A stretch of DNA of 50,180 bases, from positions 1-50,180 of the forward strand of contig JASWJB010000325.1 of assembly GCA_032433595.1 (NCBI GenBank), read 5' to 3'. The notes under the pieces are model-generated. The model saw only the letters and a program-made list of their open reading frames with translations, was not told the DNA's origin and did not search any database. A program made the translations under genes and the position numbers. Source of the DNA: Conoideocrella luteorostrata (Eukaryota > Ascomycota > Sordariomycetes > Hypocreales > Clavicipitaceae). Numbering within the stretch: the first letter of the stretch is position 1; the number at the start of each line of letters is the position of its first letter. Of this stretch, positions 36,473 to 46,397 are shown piece by piece.

Positions 36473-36895
36473 TTAGACGAGCAATTTTTCAAGGAGCTTG
36501 GCGATGCCCTCCTGGCCCGATGGAGATGCTTCCATCAGAGCGGCACGGCCCGTGCTATCTCTGAAGTCGGGGCGGGTACCGTGGTTCAAAGTAGCTGCTC
36601 CACAGTGCCCTGGTGGCCTCCTTTACTTGCTTCTACTACAGCAGTACGGTCATTTTTTGTCTCTCAAGTTTAGATAAGCATGCTTCTCGAGGAAAAGCTG
36701 GGCAGTGCCCTAATGACCCCTCTTACAAGCTTCTGTCAGAGTGTCGCCTCCCTCGCTGTTTCTGAATTTCCAATCGGAATCCTTGTTGAGGATGAACCGA
36801 ATCTCTGGGGTTTGGATCAGCCATGGTTGTGTCTTGGCGTGGAAGTACCAGAGGCCCGCTGTAGGCTCAGCCAAGGCGCTGGTTGCCGCAGGCAA
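36473..36895 (-). pseudogene. Ankyrin-repeat relic with stop and frameshifts
   Basis: Three ankyrin-like units can be read on the minus strand. The first has EGGDTLTEACKRGH, then an in-frame TAG, then GTAQLFLEKHAYLNLRD. The TAG stands where the next unit has CAG, so it is a C-to-T change. The second, NDRTAVVEASKGGHQGTVEQLL, is out of frame with the first because of one extra A in an A6 run near 36655. The third, LNHGTRPDFRDSTGRAALM, follows another one-base shift near 36589 and runs to the TAA at 36473-36475. The HxA-length-33 pattern and GTVEQLL / GTAQLFLE helices are typical of ankyrin. The parent protein is unknown, and any N-terminal effector domain is gone. Confidence 0.7.
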
Positions 36896-37341
36896 GATTT
36901 GTCCTTTTAGTTGACGAAAGCCCTTTTTTGCACGCCCTAGCGCCCATCTAGCAATTTTCCAGAGGTGCTATGCTCTCTACTGTACTCCGTACTCCGTATA
37001 GATAGAGCCTTTACTCTCTAGCTATGTATGTAGCTTGTCGACCCGAAGCACACACCACAACACACGGATGCTAGTAGCTTGACACGCACCTAACCCGTCA
37101 CTCAAGACTTGCATTAACCGAAGTGACCAAGTTCGACAGAGACAGCTTGCTATTTTCGGAACAAATCGCAGTTTAACTAAATATTGTCACTACGGTATTA
37201 TACTGGACGATTTTGAAGCAAGAAAAGAAATACATTAAAAATAAATATGCTCAAGGATATCCCTGGGAACGAACGTCCATGCATTACAGGGCTTTGAGCA
37301 TAAAGGTAAGCCAGCTAGACAAGACCCAATAGCCCTCTTAA
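36896..37341. other. Intergenic region with paired TACTCCGTA
   Basis: About 450 bp. Two overlapping TACTCCGTA copies lie at 36983-36998. No gene is seen. Confidence 0.5.
36983..36998. repeat. Two overlapping TACTCCGTA motifs
   Basis: Two TACTCCGTA copies share TA, at 36983 and 36990. This mirrors the overlapping pair at 9774-9789 on the opposite strand. Confidence 0.8.
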
Positions 37342-38589
37342 TCACGCCTGAAGTTTACTCAATTCATGCTCACTCCCGAGTGGCAGCCCGTGATAATCTT
37401 GCGCCGGGCGTTCACGGCTATCGATCTCTCGAGAGATGTCAACGGGCGGCTGGGGAGAGCTCGACAGTCCCTGTGGTGAATACGGGACAAAATTGGAGGT
37501 TAAGTTTATAAAGTGCTGTGATTTCGTTCGATACTGGGTTCACTCTCTGGTATTTGGTTCGTCTACCGGACGCGACGAATTGCGATCCTGGACTGTTTTT
37601 TTTCCTTTTCTGTAGCAAAAAATGATGATGCCGAGTATAAAGATCGCAACAATAGCTAATTTTGATAACAACGGGGAGGATTATTAGCCACAAATGGTGC
37701 GCCAGACTGAATGGGATAATTTGGAAAGCTCTACCCACCAATACCTCCAATAACCCCCCCAACCACTGCACCTATAATCACATTTTCGGTTGGGACAGAT
37801 GAAGCAGTTGCCGATTCATGGGAAGTTGTTCTTGACGCATAGGAAGCTATTGATGACGTATAGGAAGCTGTTGATGACGTATCGGAAGTTGCTGCTGATG
37901 TGTCAGAAGTTATTGCAAACGTATCAGAAGTTGTTAATAATGGTGGTGGTGATTTTTTTCCCAGGCTCTTGTAAACAGTCATCACTAACCCCGAGCTAGG
38001 ATGACAGCTTGGCCACGCCGTAAATATCTTGTTCGAAATGCCGGTGATTAGGTACTTGACACAATATGGGGATTCGGTATCGGTGCTGTCCTCATCGTCA
38101 GTCATCACTCTCAATGCAATGTGAAGTTTTTACGATATTAGGAATTACTGCTACAGGGTATGAAAAAGCCTAAAAGACGTACCAAGAAGTCACCCGGGGG
38201 CCTGTAGTCGACGGATCATAAGTTGAACCGTCCAGACAGGCCGTGGGTAACGGGTAACTCGTTAAGCTCTTAGGGCAGCACGCGACAACGGACAGCTGGA
38301 AATTGGTTCTGCACTCCGAGTCCGTCTCACAGCTAAAGTGGCCAGGAGCTCCGGAAGTAACTGTAATTTGTTAGAACAAGCCCCCTAAGTGCAACGAACT
38401 TACTAGTGCGAGGTGAAATGCGGGCTGGAACATACAATCGTCATCCCATAAGTAACCGCAGACAGGGCGCTGGGTTGCTGCGACTGCTGCTCGCCTCGTA
38501 ACCAGTGGTCCGGATTCGGGGACGACATCGCCATTAATGCAATAGCATAAGTACCCGAGCGGAAGACACAAGATGCGACGGACAAGCAT
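37342..38589 (-). CDS. Single-pass membrane protein with Cys-rich ectodomain and Ser/Thr stalk, about 298 aa
   Basis: Hand-built model of five exons: 38589-38436, 38360-38183, 38085-37739, 37655-37567 and 37470-37342. Introns 1 and 2 have good branch sites (CTAAC, CTGAC) and restore frame. The third uses a GTGGGT donor and joins the two halves of the membrane segment (VVGGVIGGI / AIVAIFILG). The last donor, GTAGAC, is weak; without that intron the protein ends early at 37540. After a hydrophobic N-terminus, the ectodomain contains VCGYL, FSCETDSEC, VACCPKS and SPYCVKY. The stalk at about residues 155-205 has a 7-residue Ser/Thr repeat, a TM helix lies at 213-241, and a Pro/Glu-rich tail follows. 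The Cys pattern matches an uncharacterised fungal surface family known to me only from memory. Expression and exact exons are uncertain. Confidence 0.6.
37821..37935. repeat. 21-bp tandem repeat in the stalk of the surface protein
   Basis: About five and a half units of a 21-bp sequence resembling GGAAGCTGTTGATGACGTAT follow one another. On the coding (minus) strand they give a 7-residue TSDTSxA-like Ser/Thr repeat, expected to be O-glycosylated. Confidence 0.7.
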
Positions 38590-41494
38590 TTCTAGTGCCT
38601 AAAAAGAGCATGTCTAATTCAACCAGTCCAATAGAGAAATGAAGACTAAAAGTAGAGAAGTTAGCTATGGCTAAGTCATTATATATATTCTTCCTACAAT
38701 GCAGTCCTCGAGCCTCGTCCCAATCTACGTACCAACGTTTCCGAGGCTGCAAGCATCGCCGCTCATTAACAACCTCAAGACCGGCGTGCAGAAGATGGCG
38801 TGTGCCGTGGTGGGAGTACGGAGCAACATGGTCTGTATAACGCAGCACCAGGAGCTAGTTTTCGCAGCTAGTGGCGAGTAAGGTCTGCAATAGACCAGCC
38901 TCGTTCAAAAGGACTGCTTAAAACGGCTGAAGCCCTGCAGGTGTGGCATGGAGTCTCAGAGTGCTTGCCCAATCAGTCGCTTCGTTACCACCAGTCCCAG
39001 CTTTTTCATGGCGCAAAAAGCAAATTCGTGTAAGCGTGACAAGAGCGTATTGCGAATGCTGACGGGGCTGTAGGGCGTACATTCCTACCTCCAACTTATT
39101 AACAGCCCGTCACCAAGAAACCAGGCGAAAATGACGAGTAGCAATGATGAACAGCATATATATACACTGAGGGTGCACCCACACGCATCCTTTATTTCTA
39201 GAGTGACGCCCTGTAGCGCACCCTTCGCACCGTTCTGGCAGTGGACTAGGCGAGGAGATCGGCTTTCATATTGCCGTAAATGAATGTCGTTGTCTCAGCC
39301 ACGAATACTATCGACGGCTCTGCGAGAAGGACGTGCCTTTTAATGCTGATTATGCTAAATCGGAAGAGAAGATTGGTTGAAGAGGGCGGGCTCCGGCCAG
39401 CCATAATATGCAGCGTATGTATAAGCTTACTGCACCTTAAGACGCCGTGCTTCTCTTCATTCTCGATTCATTGGATTACAAGTGGCCCTTCTAGTACCCC
39501 AAATAGTCATTTCATTCAATTATCGTCCAGTGGTGGAACGACCGCACCGCCCGCCTCTTTCTGCCTGGCTGATTGGCTTTTCTCGCCAACTGCGTCGCAA
39601 ACCACCGCCTCGATGTGTTCCCGCATTTAAATTTACATAATGCGCGCTTCATTTATTCTTCTGCCCCGCTTCGTGATACGCTAAATGTCCGATTATTAAT
39701 TAAAGGGAGGATTCAATTATAGACCGTTCTCTTTAGGTGGCTTGTGTGCTAGTCTATAGGGCGAAGATACTCACACACACGCACACACACACACACACAA
39801 TTTACTACGCCTGGGGGAGATCCCTCCAAATAGGGCTACTATCTGCTTATGTACTTGCGATGCTCCAGTTATGCCCTTACCCTACAATAGCCTTTACGCT
39901 AGTGTCCTCCATTTTCGGCTCCAGATTGCTTTTCTTCTTATCGTACTACGGTTTCTTATGTGATATGTTTAGTAAGACTGCGGGCTAGCTTGGAGCTACT
40001 CCTCCAAGTGTTCAGCATCCTAAATATCTACAGCAGCTGAAGCGGCGCCAGCTCGAAGACATGAGGTGAGGGGTGATATAAAGGGGTTTAGAAGATCGTG
40101 GTTACGGGATCTAGTTGTCCGGACGGCCCGTAGCCGTCACAAAGCGTATCGCTGCTCGTACTGCAACATATTTAGCCTCCATTTTGCTCCATCTAGGTAA
40201 CTTACCTCCCAAGTAAAGTCTATCGTTGTAAATTGGCTGCCGTTTGCAACCATACGCCTGCGTGAGTGAGGCGCATTGTCCGCTCTACTTTGACCTCCCG
40301 CTGCTTTAGAGATTTCTATAAGACCACCACTTAACCCAAACCTGCACATTCCTCTTCCCTCTCCGCTCCCAGCCGAGCTGGTTCTGCTTCTACTTTCCTG
40401 CTTATATTATCTTGTATTTTCTTACACGCGCTAGCTCTATTATTCTTAAGATTGATATAATCTACTTCTCAATATTTGCGATACCGCCTCTTTAACGCAT
40501 ACACTAGATAGCTTTTGCTTTACTAAACTGTTAAATTAATAGTGTTGCTAGAAAAAATACTATAGTTATTTAGTAATTTTAATATTATTCCTTGTAGTTT
40601 AAATCTTAGGTTTACTCTTATAGTATAATAGGGAGAGGTTATTAGACTAAGCCCAATAAAACTTGTGTATAACCAGGAACTTTACTAGATCTTTTCAGAA
40701 TATTAAAACAAGTACGAATACCTACCGGACTATACTACTTGATCTAGAATAGTAATATCAACAGGATAAATTTCATGTAACGAGCTAGGCCTGTGGATAG
40801 CTCGGATGCTGTTCTCGCCACCATCCTAGCCCATTGGGCCAAGATTACCAAGTAATCGACATTAACCTTATTGAGCTCAGGAGCTTTACGAACTCTCAAG
40901 CCCTCTCTAGATATTGATTCTCGTAGTAGTTGCCTGGTCAACTGTCAATATACTCGCTTGGACCGCTCCATGATACACGCATATTTAGATGTTCTTGCTT
41001 CGTTGCATAATGGTTCAAGAAATAGCTAAAGCTCAGGCGTAGGTGGAACTAGCTGAAGATATAATCAGTGGGCGAAGTATGGCTCACTGAGTTACGCCTG
41101 AGGAGTGCCTGACTAGTGCCTTAGCGAGATTGAGTAAAGGCGGCGATGTCACAAGTGAGCAGCTATGGATGTCTGAATGTGTGGAATTGTCCTTGTATTC
41201 TATCTAATATGATGAGGAATTAGACCTCTTCTTATAGATGATTACTATCTATGAATTCCGTCATCGGACCCGGAAGGTTGTCTCACGATATCTCCACTGG
41301 GTCAGAATCCGTAACCGGCTCACTGTGATCCGTAACACATTTGTAACATGCTCTTCTTGACAGGCGACGTTAAATGATATTTATCCTACATAATGCAGAG
41401 GGAGTATTGCAATCAAGTAACCAAATCATATTCAAAATAAGCAATCAAATCTAATAAAGTATTGCACTATTTGAGATGTCCTCTCATGCTACAT
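38590..41494. other. Gene-poor spacer (2.9 kb)
   Basis: No convincing gene. It holds a (CA)n microsatellite at 39772-39799, an AT-rich block at about 40535-40740, and the inverted repeat CTCAGGCGTA / TACGCCTGAG at 41033-41042 and 41094-41103. Minus-strand coding-like scraps near 40140-40350 and 40744-40941 match nothing I recognise. They could be remains of an old insertion. Confidence 0.45.
39772..39799. repeat. (CA)n microsatellite
   Basis: About 14 CA dinucleotides, interrupted once by a G (CACG) near the start. Confidence 0.9.
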
Positions 41495-42513
41495 TCAGGA
41501 CTCAAGAACAGCATCGGCATCAATGTCATCAGCCTCCCGAGCCTCGATCTCATTATCCTCCTCAGCGACATCATCAGCCTCGCGGGCCTCGATCTCATTA
41601 TCATCATCGGTAACATCATCAGCCTCGCGAGCCACAATCTCCTCGTTGTCTTCAGCGAAATCGTCAGCGTCACGAGCCTCGATCTCGTTATCCTCATCAG
41701 CAACATCGTCAGCATCACGAGCCTCGATCTCGTTATCCTCATCAGCGACATCATCAGCTTCCCGGGCCTCGATCTCATTATCATCTAGCTGGTACTCCTC
41801 TGGGAGAATGGCGTCGTCAGGGATGTCACGGGTCTCAACCCAGGAAGTCTCGCCGTCCTCAGAATAAGAGGCAATGTCGCGGACCTTCTTGCCGTTTTTG
41901 GCCAGCGTCCAAGGACCATTAGGACCAGCAGAAACAAACTGCTTGCCGTCGTTCTTGCAAGATGGCTTGCGGCCACACCAGTTCTGAGGCAGGTGGCTGT
42001 AATTGGTCCATGTGGTCTTCCAAACCTTGCTCTTCTTGTCAGTGCCAATTCCTGAGACTTTGCCCCCTTGCTCTGTTGACGACGGTTAGCTTCATTATTT
42101 CAACGACTGGTTCAACATAGGGTCAGTGGGTGCTTACTGCTCTGCTCAAGCTTGGGAACACATCGGAGAGCAACCTTCTTAGAAAAGGTGCCCAAGCCAC
42201 CCTCCTTAGAAGACGCATAAGGGTATTCATCAGGGGAAGTGGCACCCTTGCGACCAAATTTGCCTTTTCCGATTGCACAAGGCTTCTTAGAGTAGCCCCA
42301 TTTGTTGCGGTTATCCAGTCCATACTTCTTGGAAGCAGCTGCGTTCTTTTGGCCACCACCATGAAGGTTTGGGGTGTTCCTCTGGCATTTGATAGCCCAG
42401 CAAGTGTTGAGGCAGATTTCTGGCGTCTCCTTGCAGTCGTATTTTACTTCTTTGGCAGCAGCTGAGCTGACAAGAAGGGCAACCGCAGTGAAAATGAAGG
42501 TACGCATTTTCAA
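41495..42513 (-). CDS. Secreted NucA/NucB-type deoxyribonuclease-domain protein with acidic repeats, 317 aa
   Basis: Two exons, 42513-42138 and 42072-41495, joined by a 65-nt intron (GTAAGC donor, ACAG acceptor) with a split Lys codon. Residues 1-20 are a signal peptide (start Met1 or Met3, cleavage after SSAAA). The domain that follows has KYDC, CLNTCWAIKC and the diagnostic SPDEYPYASSKEGG at about residues 94-107, with RCVP and GGKVSG after it. These are features of the DNase_NucA_NucB family of secreted nucleases. The second exon continues with a Trp/Asn-rich segment (TWTNYSHLPQNWCG) and ends in six 15-residue acidic repeats, residues 222-317. The Cys-containing secreted part fits an extracellular nuclease, but the repeat tail is not part of the family I know. 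Confidence 0.82.
41498..41785 (-). repeat. Six 45-bp tandem repeats encoding acidic 15-residue units
   Basis: On the minus strand the last 96 codons of the nuclease gene are six consecutive units of the form DNEIEAREADDVADE. The fourth unit differs most (NEEIVAREADDVTDD). Each unit has one Arg followed by Glu-Ala or Asp-Ala. Units are similar but not identical at DNA level, so the expansion is not very recent. Confidence 0.92.
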
Positions 42514-44768
42514 ATATGGAATGAAGGTTTGAAAAAAAAAAAAGGGATGTAAAGATGTATTGTAGATGATTGACTATTGTCTAAGAATGAATGATGAGGA
42601 TATCGATCAATCAAGAAAAATGTTTTGATGCTCGAGAAGGCAGCGCTATTTATACAACTTCCTTACAACCACCAAATTCATCAATAACACCCAACTCTGA
42701 GGATTCTGAACTAGATAGCATACTAAGAGGGACAGCACTGCCTCGGTCACCGTTGTTTACCATACAAAAGGTGCTGACTGACTGCATAACTTTTCATGGA
42801 AGCTGACTGTATGACTTGTGACTGATAAGAATCGACATCTCTGAAGTGCACGATGTGGATATTAACACACTCTTGTGTCCTCAGGTAGCTTATACAAGCT
42901 TCGACGGCGACTTGTGGAGGAGAACTCGATTTCGGCACATGTCACCGTTACAAAATACGAAGCAGCCACAATGGAGACAGACAGACTCCTTACGGGGCTG
43001 CCAGCTGACTCTTGTTCTTTGAGTAAGATGTAATTTTGGTCTTTAGGTATAATTAGTTGTGTGCATGAATCATACTAACTACTAGAATACCATTTTCCTA
43101 AATTAGGCTATTTGGGGTGAGATTCTAGCTCCCCAGGATCAGATAAACGAGCAAGTAAGCTGACAGGACCAAGCGGTTGCAACGCCACACGATTAAAAGT
43201 CAAAATCCTATCCGAGTCAAGCCGTTCATACACATCTGCCAAACGTACAGCACTCCAGGGAACAACCAGGTTATTGTCGGACAGAGTCCGGCAAGTAAGC
43301 GAGCAAGAGTGCCAGTAGGGCCAATCTTGAACGAACCTGGCAAACACCGAGCCACTAAGGAGCCCAAAAAGTCAGCCACTAGCGACGATCTGACAGGGAT
43401 GACTCCAGTTGCCGCATCTTAGTGAGAGCGCTAGCCCCTCGGTTCAGCATAATACCGCGCTGATATTATAAAATCAATGCTGGGCTTAAATCCAACGCAT
43501 CGGGTTCGAGGCACGTGATGAATAGTTAAACACTACCATCATGAGATTATATCTAGAAACGTAATAGACAAGATGTCATGACGGTGGCAGTCAACGTCGG
43601 ACAGAGTCCGGCGGGTAAGCAACTCAGGTCTACTGGCAGGGATATGCTTCAACTCGTCTCACTAGCACAAGGTACACTCACGAGCACAAGGTTCCAGGGC
43701 TGAAACGCCACCGCTCGAAACCAAGAACCTCAATTTAGAGTCTCGAAGCTCAATCAGTACAATCGTACAATCATAAATGGCTGTATAAACTTCACATTGA
43801 GTTATCGACAACTGAGGCTGTCAATTTTTGGACAGTAAGTCGGTTAGAACGCCACATGCTCTAAAATCTCACTCAGTGCGCCTTTCGAAAGGTACCTGTC
43901 GATCGAGATCAATTGAGGGAGGCTTTCGTTGCTGCTCGTGGCAAAGCTCACAGGGTGAAGTTCGGAAATTGACTTGACAGGGCTATTATTTAGTATTCTA
44001 CTCCGTACAACCCGGGGCAACAGGGCGACGTGTGCGCCGGTAAATATTGGACCCAGACTGATGCGGTGAAAGACGAACGGCAGATAGTCAAAAGCTGACC
44101 ATCGAAGAAACAGTGATGTCTTGATGGCCAATTAATTTCCTGCCATGAAATGAGAAAATTTTGACTTGGTCAGTGAATAGGTACCCAAGGGTCAAAGACA
44201 TGGGGATAGGCGGTCGTATAGGCGCATGCGAAAAAAATCGTTCCTCCAGGTCTCAGTTGTTCAATTAATAGCCTATAAAAGAGGTATTCCTTGCGTGTTT
44301 TTTTTTCTCATTCGTAGGAAGTTATTGGTTGGCCAGGACTGACTGGCAGCTTGCGCCGTGAGCAAGGTACGCGCAGCACAGCGCTGCTAAGCATTCTAAA
44401 GGAAGTGCATTGTGATGGTTCGTGACGGGCGGCCGCGATGAACCTTTTGTCCTCAAGGATGAGCCTGACATAAGCTATTATTGCACAGCGCCTTGTGGCT
44501 TGAGGCAGCCGTTCGCGGTCGACGTGTTGCTGTCGCGCACTCACCATTTCCCCACCGTCAGATGACGTTGGCGAGTTGGTAAACCTGCACTTATTATTAG
44601 AAGTGATTGGCGAAGTTTATTCACACTGTGCCGCCGTCTTACTTGTATAAGAATGCGCCCGCCTCTTTTTGGCTGCAAAAACATAACGTCATTTCACTCG
44701 GATTATCGACGTCCGACACTGTCTTCAACATTAAACGACATTATCTTGCTTCCGTTTTGGTTTTGATC
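42514..44768. other. Gene-poor spacer with small dispersed repeats
   Basis: About 2.25 kb. A near-identical 25-bp sequence occurs at 43276-43300 and 43596-43620. Its core GTCGGACAGAGTCCGGC can form a hairpin. Weakly similar GGCGTT...AACCG pieces lie at about 43170 and 43840. TACTCCGTA is at 43999. A TATA-like CTATAAAAG stands at 44273. No gene could be supported. Confidence 0.5.
43276..43620. repeat. Pair of 25-bp direct repeats, 320 bp apart
   Basis: Copies at 43276-43300 and 43596-43620 differ at two positions. Each contains the inverted repeat CGGAC-AGA-GTCCG followed by a GTAAGC. Confidence 0.75.
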
Positions 44769-46012
44769 ATGGGTGTTACACTACGCAGCCAGTCTGCTAA
44801 AAATGTCAAGTTCCCTGTCGTCTGCACCGCAGATGTTGATGCTCAAGTATGTTAGACTGATCTGCTGCCAACCCTTTCAAGTATTTAACTGTGCATGCAA
44901 TACTAACCGCCGTTTAGATTCTGCGGGATCTTCTCTCTAACGATGAACTGGCACTTGTAGCCAAGGAGGACTTGACAGAACTAATAACAGGCGGCAATAA
45001 TGCTGACCTCGACTCGTTCCAGTCCCCATTCTCGGGCGACTTTGAGCAGTCCTATGAGGCACTTGAGGTATTCATAGATGCAACCCAGTCGGCTGCCGGC
45101 ATCAGCCGCAAGGTCTTTGTGGTGCTCGATGAGACTACGGCGGGCGATAAGAAAACATGTCAGATTGCAACAGACGGTCGAGAGGTTGATGACATCAACG
45201 AAATGCAATTCGCCTTACGTTGCACGCTCTCTTCGGTTCCTCACAGCCTGGCCGCTGTTGAACGGGCTGCGGCGGAATCTCCCCAAGCTATTCGTGACCT
45301 ACGCAATGAAGCCGCACTGGTTGGTGGCGTCTGGGACAAGCATCGAGTGGATGAGTTCAAGGCCAGACCTAGGCGCATAGACGTTGCAGACTACCCCGTT
45401 CATGAAGACTGGAACGACGAAAGCGGTCCTGTTGGTCCCGACACTGATCTCCCCTATTACCCGGTCTTCCAGACCGCCGAGATTAGCCTTGAGGTAAGAT
45501 TCCGGTTAATTCACGTTCTTGCTGCAGGCCGTCGCTGTGGTGCTAACGGCGCAATTATGCAGACTTTAAACCAGTTCCTTGAGGAGGCTTACAGTCAGGA
45601 CTGGGGCGACGAAGAAAAGGCCCGACCTGCTCTTGCATTTGTGACCTCCATTGGCGCAGCGCCATTCCACCAAGGCAAGGCTGGTACGCATCTAGATTCA
45701 CTTCCTCCAGTGCCACAAACCTTGTTTGGGGCCTCTGCTATAGAATGCGACGTCATTACACGGAGTCGCTTCCCAGCCAGCGGATCCGATATGAACTATA
45801 ATACGTTTATTGTCATGGACGAGCTCAGCGAGAGCAGCAAGACAGTTATCATCGCGGCGAGTAATGAGCAGGATGGCCAATTGTTGTTGGCGAGATCCGA
45901 CTTTAACATGGCTTTGCTTACCATGGTTGCGCCGTTGGACACAAGCTTGACTATAGACAGCCAGTGTAATGGTGTCATGGTCGAGGGCGCAGGCATCATT
46001 CGTGATCCCTGA
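44769..46012 (+). CDS. Internally duplicated hypothetical protein (possibly DUF6924-like), 367 aa
   Basis: Three exons, 44769-44846, 44918-45493 and 45563-46012. Intron 1 has GTATGT, TACTAAC and TTTAG. The second intron (45494-45562) has GTAAGA, GCTAAC and GCAG. It is exactly 69 nt with no in-frame stop, so without splicing the protein would be 390 aa. The protein is a tandem of two related units. Unit 1 opens with FPVVCTADVDAQ (residues 15-26) and contains FVVLDE (93-98). Unit 2 opens with YPVFQTAEISLE (207-218) and contains FIVMDE (300-305). Both introns fall in phase 0 right after these opening segments. The layout of unit 1 recalls DUF6924 from memory; this is weak. No signal peptide or membrane segment is present, so it is probably cytosolic. 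The function is unknown. Confidence 0.78.
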
Positions 46013-46397
46013 GAGAAATGTGTCGAAAGAAAGAGGGCATTATTTCATCGCGGGTCTTTATCATGCGGTCCTGCCATGATAGCTTTATGTTCCAGGCTCA
46101 TTCATATATGCTAAGGACGGGTTGGACAGCGGGACGAGTCAGTGGCGGGCCGAGCCGTAATTAGCACCAAGTAGTAAAAGCGACGAGAAGGCTAGCATTA
46201 TTGGCAGCCCGTGTATGATGTCTAGTCAAACAGTATTTTTGTCGGTGTATGTCCAATTATGATTGATAACTTGACCTTGGTGGCATTGGTCCTGCATTGT
46301 AGTAATTGGAATAGTTGGTTAGAAGCTGTAATGGTACAAAAGTCCCCGGTCCGCTTCAATTCAACTCTGAGAAAACGTCTGACATCACACCAACAAT
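46013..46397. other. Convergent intergenic region
   Basis: About 385 bp between the 3' ends of the duplicated-domain gene and the GMC gene. Nothing else is recognised. Confidence 0.5.

Noticed and set aside
41462..41867. Long plus-strand open frames rich in Ser or Ile/Val over the nuclease repeats
   Set aside because: They are antisense shadows of the 45-bp repeats; the minus-strand frame has the signal peptide, domain and splice sites.
43844..44131. Possible F-box fragment (EILEHV on the minus strand)
   Set aside because: Only one short motif fits and the continuation is broken; not enough to call a gene or a relic.
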